Assembly: GCA_031082155.1 (NCBI GenBank)
Contig: JAVHLL010000003.1
Span: 16,621-80,620 of the forward strand
Length of the DNA: 64,000 bases
DNA from: Thermodesulfovibrionales bacterium
GTDB lineage: Bacteria; Nitrospirota; Thermodesulfovibrionia; Thermodesulfovibrionales; SM23-35
Direction: 5' to 3'
The notes beneath the pieces were generated by a model that searched no databases, was not told where the DNA came from, and worked only from the letters and a program-made list of their open reading frames with translations. Below, piece after piece: positions 1 to 8,825 of the stretch (within the stretch, counting starts at the first letter, position 1; the number at the start of each line of letters is the position of its first letter). The translations under genes and the position numbers were made by a program.

Positions 1-87
1 AAAATCTGCTATACTCTATCAATGAGAGAATGAGAATTGCAGAAATTCAGGACAGTAAGTCAAAGACAGAGGAGATGATACGAAAAG

Positions 88-465
88 GTGAGCGGCACTG
101 ATTTTACTGATATCAGACTGAAGCATGTAACCTGGAGAGTCAAACTCGATGACTTTTTTGATGGGAAGCCGGGCATGACCGGGGAAGAGGCAACTTCTCA
201 CAAGGCTTGCGACATGGGTAAATGGCTGTACGCTGAAGGCATGAAGAAATATGGCACAATGCCGGAGATGCAGGAACTCGAAAAAAAACATGTTGAACTC
301 CATGCGACCGTTAAAAATATTATGACTTTGAAACAATCCGCGAATATCTCTGCCGAAAAAGAAGAGAGAGAGAAGTTAGATAAAATCTTGAGGAAGGTCA
401 TGTTCTTGTTGGTTGACATTGAGCAGAAGTTCATTACGCAGCATATCAATGATGAGCTTTCCTGA
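88..465 (+). CDS. CZB (chemoreceptor zinc-binding) domain protein
   Basis: This small soluble protein of 125 residues looks like a stand-alone CZB domain. Such domains usually sit at the end of chemoreceptors or diguanylate cyclases and bind zinc through three His and one Cys. The expected pattern is visible: an early KHVTWR segment (about residues 12-17), SHKACDMGKWLY (about 45-56) carrying the Cys, and EKKHVELH (about 65-72). No signal peptide or membrane segment is seen. The start is GTG, since in-frame stops lie just upstream, and a GGAG lies about 13 bases before it. The sensory role is inferred from the family; the partner protein is not visible. Confidence 0.7.
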   Translation: MSGTDFTDIRLKHVTWRVKLDDFFDGKPGMTGEEATSHKACDMGKWLYAEGMKKYGTMPEMQELEKKHVELHATVKNIMTLKQSANISAEKEEREKLDKILRKVMFLLVDIEQKFITQHINDELS

Positions 466-474
466 CCTCGCGAT

Positions 475-855
475 TTATCCCCCTGATTGCCAGTCCCTAT
501 AGCGGTTTATCTCATGCTGGATAGTTTTGAGCACAAAGAGAACCACTGCTGCGTCGTCGGTAAACCCCAGCGCCCCCATGAAATCAGGTATGGTATCGAG
601 TGGTGAAAGGAAATAGAGGAGGGCTGCAACTGCGAGCAGTATCGTATGCATCGGGACTTTCGTATAACTGCCCTTATGCCAGTCTTTGAGCAGGCTTATG
701 AGCGTTGAGATGTCGTCTTTAAAGTTCTGTATCAGCGGCTGCTTGTTTCCCGCATATTCCTTTACCGCTGAAAGCATGTGTGAACGCCTTTGCGGGTCTT
801 TTACATATGAATTCGCAAGTTTCAGAAACCTCGCAAATCCCTTCGGTCTTTTCAT
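475..855 (-). CDS. YkvA/DUF1232 family membrane protein
   Basis: The protein carries the DUF1232 (YkvA) signature: a hydrophobic helix followed by YFLSPLDTIPDF and then GFTDDAAVV near residues 90-115. Family members are small membrane proteins of unknown biochemical role. The ORF track begins at a TTG at 873, but the ATG at 855 follows an AGG at suitable distance and begins with the basic MKRPKGF segment, so it is preferred. It is convergent with the CZB gene, whose stop lies nine bases away. Function is not known beyond the family assignment. Confidence 0.75.
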   Translation of the reverse strand: MKRPKGFARFLKLANSYVKDPQRRSHMLSAVKEYAGNKQPLIQNFKDDISTLISLLKDWHKGSYTKVPMHTILLAVAALLYFLSPLDTIPDFMGALGFTDDAAVVLFVLKTIQHEINRYRDWQSGG

Positions 856-1035
856 AGTCCTATTATATCCCAAATGGAAACGGGTACACTATTCAGGGGT
901 TGTTTTTCTATTTGTTCTGGTGAATAATAATTCATAGGTTGAAATAGAGAAATTATGTGTGTCTGCTCCTATCCCTAAACAGAGGCATTTTCAGGGCATA
1001 ACAGGGGATAAAAAACTGTGTGAAAGGAGGAATCG

Positions 1036-1266
1036 ATGAGAGAAATCAATAAAAAGTTGGGGGCAATAGCTGAGAACATAAGTGAACATATTGTAGCGGT
1101 CAAGGGCACGCTGGAACTTGTGGACGCTTCTGTTGACGAGGAGGAACTCCACAGCCTGATCCTGAAAGCAGTGGACCGGATGGATGCCCTCCAGGTATTA
1201 TCGAATGAGATGGTCTCCCTGATGGCGCAGATTCTGGAAAAGATACAGGAGACAAAGTCAAAATAG
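1036..1266 (+). CDS. Hypothetical small helical protein
   Basis: The predicted product has 76 residues, is acidic, and looks wholly alpha-helical with heptad-like leucines (LELVDASVDEEELHSLILKAV), so a coiled coil or small helical bundle is likely. A strong Shine-Dalgarno GAAAGGAGG lies six bases before the ATG, which supports real translation. The AIAENISEHI start faintly recalls histidine-kinase dimerisation helices, but there is no clear phospho-acceptor context, so I do not assign a function. It stands alone between the YkvA-type gene and the carbonic anhydrase. Confidence 0.6.
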   Translation: MREINKKLGAIAENISEHIVAVKGTLELVDASVDEEELHSLILKAVDRMDALQVLSNEMVSLMAQILEKIQETKSK

Positions 1267-1576
1267 TGGGGAAGGATAGTCTTCTGCGCAGTAGTGATCA
1301 ATGAACCCCCTGTAAATCAATACTCATCACGGTATTCAAACCGGGGAATCCTTTTCCCGTGAGGCTTTTAACCCATACCCAACTTCTCCTTTCCGGCAAA
1401 ATAAAATCTGGAAATATCTGCAAAAAACTTATAGAATAACAGCATATTTTTTAGAAAACGATATACCGCAACAGCCGAATTTATTAGAAGGGGGTGATAC
1501 TGCAACAAAAATTCTTATTTTTTGTAGAGCGATTGAGGGAGCAAAACAGCACTGATAAAAAACAAAGGAGGGAACA
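1267..1576. other. Intergenic stretch with one weak hairpin
   Basis: No gene is visible in these 310 bases. A hairpin at about 1342-1359 (CGGGGAA/TTCCCG with one G-T pair) followed by a short T-rich run could be a weak terminator for the small helical ORF. The last bases carry the AAAGGAGGGAACA ribosome-binding site of the carbonic anhydrase gene. No clear promoter was identified. Confidence 0.4.
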
Positions 1577-2368
1577 ATGGTAAGAAAAATCGGTTGTGTC
1601 ATTTTTGCAATTTTATTGATAACGGTCATGGCTGGCTGCCAGAAAGCGGAACAGCCTGCTGAAAAACCTGTAGCTGAGGTAAAACATGAAGTGCATTGGG
1701 GGTATGAAGGAGAAGGTGCGCCTGCCAATTGGGGTAAATTAAAACCTGAATATGCACTGTGCGGTACAGGTAACGCACAGTCTCCTATTAATATCGACAA
1801 GACATACAAGACTGCACTGGATTCCATAGCGTTTTCGTACAAGCAGACACCCTTGAAAATCGTCAATAACGGCCATGCTATTCAGGTGAATTGTGAACCG
1901 GGAAGTTCAGTAATGATAGACGACGCAAAATTTGAACTGCTCCAGTTCCACTTCCATGCGCCGAGCGAGCATACGGTACAAGGCAAATTCTATGATATGG
2001 AAATGCACCTAGTGCATAAGAACCAGAGCGGCGACCTTGCGGTAGTAGGCGTGTTCATGAAGAAAGGACAGCCGAATAAGATCATACAGGTCCTCTGGGA
2101 CAATCTCCCGACAGAAGTGAATAAGGAAAATGTTGTACAGGGAATCTCAGTCGATGCTTCAAGCCTCCTCCCAAAAGACAGGGGTTATGTTCATTATTAT
2201 GGGTCCCTCACCACTCCTCCCTGCAGTGAAGGAGTCAACTGGAGTGTGATAAAAGCTCCGATCGAGGTTTCAGAGGAGCAGATACAGAAATTCAGGACAC
2301 TCATGGGTCTGGACAACAACCGTCCCGTGCTGCCTGTTAATAAAAGATTTGTCCTGGATTCAAAATAA
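1577..2368 (+). CDS. Alpha-class carbonic anhydrase, lipoprotein
   Basis: Alpha carbonic anhydrases interconvert CO2 and bicarbonate with a zinc bound by three His. The family hallmarks are present: HWGYEG near residue 37, QSPINI, the paired zinc ligands in FHFHAPSEH, the third ligand in EMHLVH, and YYGSLTTPPCSEGV toward the C-terminus. The N-terminus is a lipoprotein signal with lipobox VMAGC, so the enzyme should be anchored on the outside of a membrane. The 263-residue length is normal. A strong AAAGGAGGG precedes the ATG, and a clear terminator follows, so it appears to be monocistronic. Confidence 0.93.
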   Translation: MVRKIGCVIFAILLITVMAGCQKAEQPAEKPVAEVKHEVHWGYEGEGAPANWGKLKPEYALCGTGNAQSPINIDKTYKTALDSIAFSYKQTPLKIVNNGHAIQVNCEPGSSVMIDDAKFELLQFHFHAPSEHTVQGKFYDMEMHLVHKNQSGDLAVVGVFMKKGQPNKIIQVLWDNLPTEVNKENVVQGISVDASSLLPKDRGYVHYYGSLTTPPCSEGVNWSVIKAPIEVSEEQIQKFRTLMGLDNNRPVLPVNKRFVLDSK

Positions 2369-2402
2369 GAAGAGCGTCTCTTCAGGGACGCTATAAAGAG
2401 AA

Positions 2403-2437
2403 AAGGGCGGGAAACACTTCCCGCCCTTATTTATTTC
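2403..2437 (+). terminator. Rho-independent terminator of the carbonic anhydrase gene
   Basis: An 11-bp perfect stem AAGGGCGGGAA/TTCCCGCCCTT with an ACAC loop (2403-2428) is followed by ATTTATTT. A second shorter hairpin, AGCGTC/GACGCT, lies just before it at 2373-2392. Confidence 0.88.
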
Positions 2438-2482
2438 CCTATCCAGGCATACTCTGCATAACGACATAGATAGCAGCGCACA

Positions 2483-2582
2483 TGTCATTCCCGCAAACCG
2501 GTCCCGAACGCTTTCGGGATTCGGGAGGTCAGGAATCCTTCTTTAAAAAAACATGAAAGATTCCGGACAAGCCTGAATGACA
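2483..2582. repeat. Dispersed intergenic inverted-repeat element (about 100 bp)
   Basis: The element is bounded by TGTCATTC and its exact reverse complement GAATGACA, and contains internal palindromic segments (CCCGAACGCTTTCGGG, GGAATCC/GGATTCC-like). This style of non-coding repeat is common between genes in Nitrospirota and Desulfobacterota. A decayed relative may lie near 11836. No coding capacity is seen. Its copy number in the genome cannot be judged here. Confidence 0.6.
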
Positions 2583-2630
2583 GCTTATACGAGCACAGTA
2601 TAAGAAGAATTTCATAGTGCTTTATATAAT

Positions 2631-3911
2631 TTACTTTTTGTGTGTTGCCCTCATTGTTTGTTCGAGTTCCTTGATATTCCCAAGGTCTTTGACCATCATC
2701 GCCCAGCCATACCAGTAGGCGTAATCGGGGTTGACGTGGAAGAAAGCCTGGTATGCTCTCATCCTATGTTTCATGTACATCTGAAACAGTACCTGGTCTA
2801 TGTACGAAAGCTTATTCGTATCGCCTCCGCCTGTTTGCATGAAGTACAGAAAGTCCGGATATGCAAAAGAGTATTTGTCAGGCTTTTTGATAATCCCGTC
2901 TTTGTAGAGACCTGCAACTATCTCTATTGCTTCGGCAAGGAGCCGGTCTGACTTCTGCATTATGGAGTCGCCCATTGCAAGTTGTTCACGCGCATACTGT
3001 GAGGAATGGCATTGACTACAAATCTTTATCATTTTTTCACGTTCGCTTTTCCATGCCTCCTCGGTAAGTCTAACCATGTCCACCGACTTTACCGCTTCAA
3101 GTCGTGCAGTCGGCTCGCCAGTATGGGGGTTAAGCACTCCGAGGGCTTTCAGGATAGTAATCCTGTCGGTTTTCCATTGAGCATCTTCAGGCAGCGGCAA
3201 TCTTACGCCAAGGAACCCCCATGCCGTTCTGTTCTCATGGCTTCCGTCCTGCATATGACAATCCTGACATTTTGGGGCCGGAGCGTCTGCCGGGAGATTC
3301 CCTGAATCCCTGGCGTGCCATCTCGTTCCGTGTTTTGCACTGCTCCACATCTCCCATTGGGGATGGTCGTACCCCATATGGCATTGCTGACAGGCTCTGG
3401 GATCAAGGGCTTCTTTTTTGGAAAATGTATGCCTGGTATGGCACTCATCACAGGAATTGTTCTGATAGCGATACCCTTTGTCACGTTGTTCCTTTTTCTG
3501 AGCCACGGTCTTGATCCCCATGTTGTGACATCCACCGCACCCTCTTCCCCCTTCCATAAGCTCATCGGGTTCCACATGAGTGATGGGCAATGCGTTCAAC
3601 GATGTCCAGCCGAAATTGTGTTTTCCTTTTGCAAATTCATCAAACTGCTTCTTATGACACTGAGCGCAGAGGGGTTCATCCGGCAGCCCGGCAAGTTTTA
3701 CATTCTGCGGCCCGTTGTGTTTGTCCCCATGACATGTTGAACAGCTTACCCCCTTCTTGCTATGGCTGCTCGCTTCCCAGTCTTTCACCAGTCCCGGTGT
3801 GATACCCCGATGGCAGTTGACGCAGGATTCTGCATCTGCTGATGGTGCATCCAGGAACCCAAGGCAGGAAAAGAGAAGAGAAAAAGATACAAAAATGAGC
3901 AATTTTTTCAT
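2631..3911 (-). CDS. HAO-family octaheme cytochrome c (hydroxylamine oxidoreductase/reductase-like)
   Basis: This exported protein has exactly eight CXXCH haem motifs (CVNCH, CSTCH, CAQCH, CGGCH, CDECH, CQQCH, CQDCH, CSQCH) between residues 30 and 300, then a long helical C-terminal part. That layout and the 426-residue length fit the octaheme hydroxylamine oxidoreductase family. In anaerobes, family members are often thought to work in the reductive direction on hydroxylamine or nitrite. An N-terminal signal peptide (to about residue 27) places it in the periplasm. GGAGGG precedes the ATG. No quinol-oxidising partner of the NapC/NrfH type lies beside it. The reaction direction and the presence of the Tyr cross-link to the P460 haem cannot be decided by eye. 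Confidence 0.85.
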   Translation of the reverse strand: MKKLLIFVSFSLLFSCLGFLDAPSADAESCVNCHRGITPGLVKDWEASSHSKKGVSCSTCHGDKHNGPQNVKLAGLPDEPLCAQCHKKQFDEFAKGKHNFGWTSLNALPITHVEPDELMEGGRGCGGCHNMGIKTVAQKKEQRDKGYRYQNNSCDECHTRHTFSKKEALDPRACQQCHMGYDHPQWEMWSSAKHGTRWHARDSGNLPADAPAPKCQDCHMQDGSHENRTAWGFLGVRLPLPEDAQWKTDRITILKALGVLNPHTGEPTARLEAVKSVDMVRLTEEAWKSEREKMIKICSQCHSSQYAREQLAMGDSIMQKSDRLLAEAIEIVAGLYKDGIIKKPDKYSFAYPDFLYFMQTGGGDTNKLSYIDQVLFQMYMKHRMRAYQAFFHVNPDYAYWYGWAMMVKDLGNIKELEQTMRATHKK

Positions 3912-4225
3912 AAGCCCTCCATAATTCTTTAATCTATATGGTTGAATTTTAACATGATATCGCTCTCTTTTGGTAATTAGTCACAGGTCATCCTGGTTTT
4001 CCAGACTTTCCATATATTTCCGATAAAAATCCGGCCCCGGGTTTCCATCCGGAAGCGTTAGGAAGATGAATGGTAAATTCTTTGTCTTTGATAACATCAA
4101 GGGAAAGGGTAATGTGAGGAAACCAATCTTCCGTGGCACTTGACAAAAAAATTATAATTTGATATTTGATAAGAAGAGGGAAGGGGGTTTTCCCTCGCGG
4201 CAAAATTCCAGTAGCAGGAACAAAG

Positions 4226-4528
4226 ATGTTTGATCAGAGAAAACAAGAGCGTTTTGATATTTCCTGCCCGATTGAATATGTGGTAGATTCTTTTCAATCT
4301 GATGTTCTTTGTGAAGGAATTGCAGTTAATATCAGCAACTCCGGCCTGTGTCTCCTTACCTCTCATTCCTTTACTGAAGGACAGGAAATTGCCATAAAGA
4401 GTATTTTCCCGATACCGTTGCCTTCTGAGGCAGCGTCGGTAGTCTGGGTTGAAAAATCTGCTGATTTTTCTGTGAAAACAGGATTGTCTTTTTCACGGGC
4501 GAATCGGCTTGCGAATCCCTTTTGCTAA
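4226..4528 (+). CDS. PilZ domain protein
   Basis: A single PilZ domain spans this roughly 100-residue protein. The c-di-GMP-binding pattern is visible as RKQER (RxxxR) near the N-terminus and NISNSG (D/NxSxxG) in the middle. The chosen ATG at 4226 lies five bases after AGGAA; the ORF track's longer start adds 20 residues without a ribosome-binding site. It should act as a cytoplasmic c-di-GMP receptor, partner unknown. It ends in a short Cys-terminated tail. It stands alone between the cytochrome (divergent) and the radical SAM gene. Confidence 0.8.
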   Translation: MFDQRKQERFDISCPIEYVVDSFQSDVLCEGIAVNISNSGLCLLTSHSFTEGQEIAIKSIFPIPLPSEAASVVWVEKSADFSVKTGLSFSRANRLANPFC

Positions 4529-4753
4529 AATAACCTGCAGAAGTTTTGATCGCATGTCCAATATTTTTTTCCCGTAAGTCGCACCTTACGCTTATTTCTG
4601 CAGTTTACTGAGGGAAATAGGTTCCATTTGGGATGAATGGAGAAGCGGTGAGCGCATTTTTGTATTGAGAGATACAAGGATTAGAAGAATAATGGAGTGC
4701 AGGAGAGAAATGATTCTCCCATCACTACGAACAATATGTATGAGAAACGCATA

Positions 4754-6250
4754 ATGAAAGCCCTGCTCATCTATCCAAAATTCCCCGACACTTTCTGGAG
4801 TTTTAAACATGCCCTCAAATTCATCTTGAAAAAGGCAAGCAGTCCGCCTCTCGGCCTGTTGACTGTTGGCGCGATGATTCCTGAAGCATGGGAGAAAAAA
4901 CTGGTCGATATGAACGTGGAAACGCTGAATGACGATCATCTCAGATGGGCTGATATCGTTTTTCTCAGCGCAATGTCTGTGCAGAAGGAATCGGTGAAAG
5001 AAGTGATCGCACGATGCAAGGCCGTTCGCGTAAGGATTGTCGCCGGCGGTCCTCTTTTTACGACCGAAGATGAACTATTCCCGGATGTAGACCATTTAGT
5101 GCTAAATGAGGCTGAAATTACTCTGAAGCGTTTTCTGGAAGATTTCGAACAAGACTGTGCCGGCCATCTTTATACGACTGATCGATGGGCAGACATACGG
5201 ACGACGCCCATACCGCTCTGGAGGCTCATCAACATAAAACGCTACGCTACCATCAATATCCAATATTCACGGGGGTGCCCCTATAACTGTGAATTCTGCG
5301 ACATAACCCTGCTCTGCGGAAGGACGCCGCGCACAAAGGATAAGGATCAGGTCATCAGGGAACTCGAAAGTATTTATGCGCGTGGGTTCAGGGGAGGAGT
5401 GTTCTTTGTTGACGATAATTTTATCGGAAACAAGAAAAAGCTTAAAGAAGAGATTCTCCCTGCTGTTGCCGGATGGATGGAGAGAAAAAAACATCCTTTC
5501 TCCTTCGAAACCCAGGCATCCATCGAACTGTCTGATCACGAAGACCTGATGCAGCTGATGGTGAGGGCGGGATTCGATACTGTCTTTGTGGGCATAGAAA
5601 CCCCGAATGAGCAGAGCCTTGCAGAATGCAGCAAGCTCCAGAACAGGAACCGCGACCTTCTCGGTAGCATAAGGAAAATCCAGCAGGCCGGTCTTGAAGT
5701 ACAGGGGGGATTCATCGTCGGTTTTGACAACGACCCCGTTACGATATTCGATACCCAGATCAGGTTTATCCAGAAGAGTGGGGTTGTGACCGCCATGGTT
5801 GGCCTCCTCAATGCGCTTCCGAGGACGCAGCTCTATAACAGGCTTGAAAAAGAACGGCGGCTGGTGAAAGAAACGTCCGGGGACAATACTGATTTCTCGA
5901 TCAATTTCATCCCGAAGATGAACTATGACATACTGATCGACGGCTACAAGAAAATACTCAGCACCCTGTATTCACCCAGGCATTACTATGAAAGGGTCAG
6001 GACATTCCTGAGGGAATACATCCCCCCGCAGAAAAAAATGTTTCATTTCCGTTTCAACCATCTTGCCGCATTCTTCATGTCTGTTATCGTTCTCGGGATA
6101 ATTGGGAAAGAGAGGTTCCATTATTGGGGACTTCTCTTCTGGACCGTATTCAAACGTCCGCGGCTCTTCCCGCAGGCTGTCACCCTTGCAATCTACGGGT
6201 TTCATTTCCGGAGGATTTTTGAGAAACACCTGCACGGCACAGCCTGTTAA
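4754..6250 (+). CDS. B12-binding domain radical SAM protein with DUF4070-like C-terminus
   Basis: The N-terminal 150 residues have the cobalamin-binding Rossmann layout (PPLGLLTVGAMIP, then IVAGGPLFT). The radical SAM cluster motif CPYNCEFC follows in YSRGCPYNCEFCDI around residue 175. The C-terminal third matches the DUF4070 layout of HpnR/HpnP-like relatives and contains a hydrophobic stretch. Members of this group modify lipids or other unreactive carbon centres, but the substrate cannot be deduced here. The start at 4754 (MKALLIYPKFPDTFW) is chosen because the family usually begins this way; ATG 4736 and the GTG at 4697 are alternatives. No clear ribosome-binding site favours any of them. 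Confidence 0.85.
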   Translation: MKALLIYPKFPDTFWSFKHALKFILKKASSPPLGLLTVGAMIPEAWEKKLVDMNVETLNDDHLRWADIVFLSAMSVQKESVKEVIARCKAVRVRIVAGGPLFTTEDELFPDVDHLVLNEAEITLKRFLEDFEQDCAGHLYTTDRWADIRTTPIPLWRLINIKRYATINIQYSRGCPYNCEFCDITLLCGRTPRTKDKDQVIRELESIYARGFRGGVFFVDDNFIGNKKKLKEEILPAVAGWMERKKHPFSFETQASIELSDHEDLMQLMVRAGFDTVFVGIETPNEQSLAECSKLQNRNRDLLGSIRKIQQAGLEVQGGFIVGFDNDPVTIFDTQIRFIQKSGVVTAMVGLLNALPRTQLYNRLEKERRLVKETSGDNTDFSINFIPKMNYDILIDGYKKILSTLYSPRHYYERVRTFLREYIPPQKKMFHFRFNHLAAFFMSVIVLGIIGKERFHYWGLLFWTVFKRPRLFPQAVTLAIYGFHFRRIFEKHLHGTAC

Positions 6251-6395
6251 GGGAATGTGTTCAATATAAAAATAAATTCCCTTTGTGAACGATCGTGCTT
6301 TTCTCTGACTATAATGTTCTCATGAAATTCGGAACTGAAGCATCCGCCATATTTGTCCTTGTCAATCCGCAATTCTCAAGGCTATAATAAACGTT

Positions 6396-8468
6396 ATGCG
6401 TGTTTCCTATGAATGGCTGAGAGAGGTTGTTGCTATTGCTGCGCCGCCTGAAGAAGTTGCCGACAGGCTTACTATGATCGGGTTTGAAGTGGAAGGAACG
6501 GAGCCGGCAGCGGGCGATACTGTCTATGAAGTGAATGTCACTCCGAACAGGCCGGATTGTCTGAGTATCATTGGGCTTGCACGGGAATTGTCTGCGATAT
6601 ATAATGCTCCGCTGAAGGTGCCGGAACACGGAATATCCGGGGAACAACCGGCCTCTGATTTCACCGTCGAGATCGTGAATCCCGACCTCAGCAACCGGTA
6701 TACGGGGCGGGTGATTACCGGAGTCACTATCGGGGAGTCGCCCGAATGGATACGGTCAAGGCTTGAAAAGTGCGGAATACGCTCTATCAACAATGTGGTC
6801 GATATCACCAATTATGTGCTCATGGAATTCGGACATCCGCTCCATGCGTTTGATTCTGATACACTCAGGGACAAAAAGATTGTTGTCGGCACCCCGGATA
6901 CGGTGAAAGGAAGGGGTGCACAGGCAAAGATAAAAACCCTCGACGGCACGGACCGCGGGATACCAGGTGATTCGCTTCTCATCTGGGATGCTCATGACCC
7001 CGTTGCAGTGGCAGGCGTAATGGGTGGCGCGGAGACGGAAGTAAAAGAGAAAACAAAAAATATCTTCCTTGAAAGCGCATATTTCGATCCTCTGTCCATC
7101 AGGAAAACATCAAAGACATTGGGTCTCTCCAGTGAGTCCTCCTACCGGTTTGAGAGGGGGACGGACATAGAATTTCTCGAAAAAGCGCTTGACCGTGCGG
7201 CGTTTCTCATTAGCCGGACCGCAGGCGGTATAGTCCACAAGATTATCGATGTGTATCCAGTAAAATATATTTCCGAACCTTTTGAGGTGAGGTATGCGCG
7301 GATAAACAGGATTCTGGGCACTGATATCTCTTATCCTGATATGCTTGCCATACTGAAGAACCTGCTTGTCCCCACAGAAGACAGGGGCAAAACTTTTGTG
7401 GTTCATGCACCCCCGCACAGGCGTGACCTGAAGGGAGAGAACGATATCGCCGAAGAGGTCGCACGGATATACGGGTTCAATAACATCCTCACCACGGCGC
7501 CGGGAAGCCCCCTCTCTTCCAGGGGAGTGAACCGGAGAACTACGAATCTCAGGAATATCCGCGGAGCGATGAGGAAAGCAGGCTTTTCAGAAGTGGTCAA
7601 TTACAGTTTTATGAATACTGCAAGTCTCGATCTCCTTGGAATATCCGAAGCAGACATGAGGCGGAGAGCGGTCAGCATCTGCAATCCGCTGAGTCAGGAC
7701 CAGGGTTTTTTAAGAACTACACTTGCTCCGTCAATGGTCGCTAACCTTGTCTATAACCTCGACAGAGGCATGGGGGATGTCAGGTTATTCGAAACAGCAC
7801 ATATTTTTTTGTCTGCTGGTGAAACACTTCCGAAGGAGGAGTTGCACCTGGGAGGGATTTTCTACCGGGACAGATCGCCTGCGCTCTGGAGCGAGCAGGC
7901 ACACCCGTTCTATATCGTGAAAGGCGCGCTCGAATCCCTGTTCCAGGAGTTCAAGATAAGGAATATCAGATTTCTTCCAACCGGAGAGCCGTTCCTGCAC
8001 AGAGGGCAGTCGTCAGATATCCATGTTGACGATGCAAGGCTCGGATATCTCGGTGTCCTTGCCCCGGAGGTTGTGGAAACCCTTGATCTCAAAAAACAGA
8101 AACCGGAAATCGTCCTCTTCGAGTTGAACCTTGACGGACTCCTCCCCGCAATCCCTGAGACGATACTGTATCGTGCTGTCCCCAAATATCCGTCTGTTGA
8201 GCGAGACATCGCACTGGTAGTGGATGAAACCCTTCAATCGGGGTCTCTTGAGGAGATCATCAGGTCTTTTCCCACAGACCTTATCGAAGACATTGCCGTC
8301 TTCGATTTTTACAAGGGGAAGAACATTGCCGAAGGAAAGAAAAGCCTTGCCTTTAATATCATCTACCGCTCCGGCGAACGGACACTCACAGTTGAAGAAG
8401 TGGAGCAGCTCCATGCATCCCTCGTCGAATACCTGATCGGAAAGACCGGCGGGGAGTTGAGGAAGTAA
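6396..8468 (+). CDS. pheT: Phenylalanine-tRNA ligase beta subunit, lacking the N-terminal OB domain
   Basis: The protein is the beta chain of phenylalanyl-tRNA synthetase, which supports charging of tRNA-Phe by the alpha chain. Visible domains are the first N-terminal segment (MRVSYEWLREVV), B3/4 (about residues 95-285, GVMGGAETEV, SSYRFERGTD), B5 (about 295-370), the catalytic-like core, and the C-terminal FDX-ACB fold (YPSVERDIALVV). The usual EMAP/OB tRNA-binding domain of about 110 residues after residue 38 is missing: EGTEPAAGD runs straight into VYEVNVTPNRPDC. The length is therefore 690 instead of about 800. No pheS lies adjacent. The AAGG upstream is weak and distant. Confidence 0.95.
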   Translation: MRVSYEWLREVVAIAAPPEEVADRLTMIGFEVEGTEPAAGDTVYEVNVTPNRPDCLSIIGLARELSAIYNAPLKVPEHGISGEQPASDFTVEIVNPDLSNRYTGRVITGVTIGESPEWIRSRLEKCGIRSINNVVDITNYVLMEFGHPLHAFDSDTLRDKKIVVGTPDTVKGRGAQAKIKTLDGTDRGIPGDSLLIWDAHDPVAVAGVMGGAETEVKEKTKNIFLESAYFDPLSIRKTSKTLGLSSESSYRFERGTDIEFLEKALDRAAFLISRTAGGIVHKIIDVYPVKYISEPFEVRYARINRILGTDISYPDMLAILKNLLVPTEDRGKTFVVHAPPHRRDLKGENDIAEEVARIYGFNNILTTAPGSPLSSRGVNRRTTNLRNIRGAMRKAGFSEVVNYSFMNTASLDLLGISEADMRRRAVSICNPLSQDQGFLRTTLAPSMVANLVYNLDRGMGDVRLFETAHIFLSAGETLPKEELHLGGIFYRDRSPALWSEQAHPFYIVKGALESLFQEFKIRNIRFLPTGEPFLHRGQSSDIHVDDARLGYLGVLAPEVVETLDLKKQKPEIVLFELNLDGLLPAIPETILYRAVPKYPSVERDIALVVDETLQSGSLEEIIRSFPTDLIEDIAVFDFYKGKNIAEGKKSLAFNIIYRSGERTLTVEEVEQLHASLVEYLIGKTGGELRK

Positions 8469-8580
8469 AGAGAGTACACCCTGCATCGCAGCTGACACTG
8501 CAAGCATCATACACAAGATGCAATACTATAGTGTTCATCGGGCCTGTCTGAAATAGATATTTCAATCTGCAAGGCACTCA

Positions 8581-8743
8581 GGGATATGACTCGTTTTTCA
8601 AATCGCAATCACGGGTAATCTTGATGAGACCGAAGACGAAGCGGAGGTCTCAGCCTTCCATGTTCTACTCCCATTCAAATCAAGAAAAGGTGTTCACAGA
8701 AACAAAGGCAGTTTATTGCGATTTGAAAAATGAGTCATATCCC
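8581..8743. repeat. 163-bp inverted-repeat element (MITE-like or structured RNA)
   Basis: Two 29-base arms, 8581-8609 and 8715-8743, are reverse complements of each other with one mismatch (GGGATATGACTC...CAAATCGCAAT). The 105-base centre contains a further hairpin, GAGACC/GGTCTC, and a wider CTTGAT/ATCAAG pair, so the whole element could fold as one long branched hairpin. There is no ORF. It sits between pheT and zur, and its right end abuts the zur promoter. A miniature transposable element is the simplest reading. Confidence 0.65.
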
Positions 8744-8763
8744 GATCCCCGTTCTCCCTTTCC

Positions 8764-8808
8764 TTGACATTCCGCGCAGGATATGCATTAATAGAAATGG
8801 TTTCTATT
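8764..8808 (+). promoter_or_regulatory. zur-znu promoter with overlapping Zur-type operator
   Basis: A -35 TTGACA (8764-8769), a 17-base spacer and an extended -10 TGC-ATTAAT (8784-8792) form a good sigma-70 promoter. A perfect palindrome AATAGAAA-TGG-TTTCTATT (8790-8808) overlaps the -10 and the start region. It matches the style of Fur/Zur boxes, and the next gene encodes a Fur-family regulator, so zinc-dependent self-repression is inferred. Confidence 0.75.
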
Positions 8809-8825
8809 TACATTTGGGGGATTCA

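Noticed and set aside
1429-1866. 145-residue minus-strand ORF
   Set aside because: It is a shadow overlapping the promoter and first third of the carbonic anhydrase gene.
8730-8825. N-terminal extension of zur in the ORF track
   Set aside because: It would cover the inverted-repeat arm, the promoter and the operator; a strong GGGGGA lies directly before the ATG at 8826.
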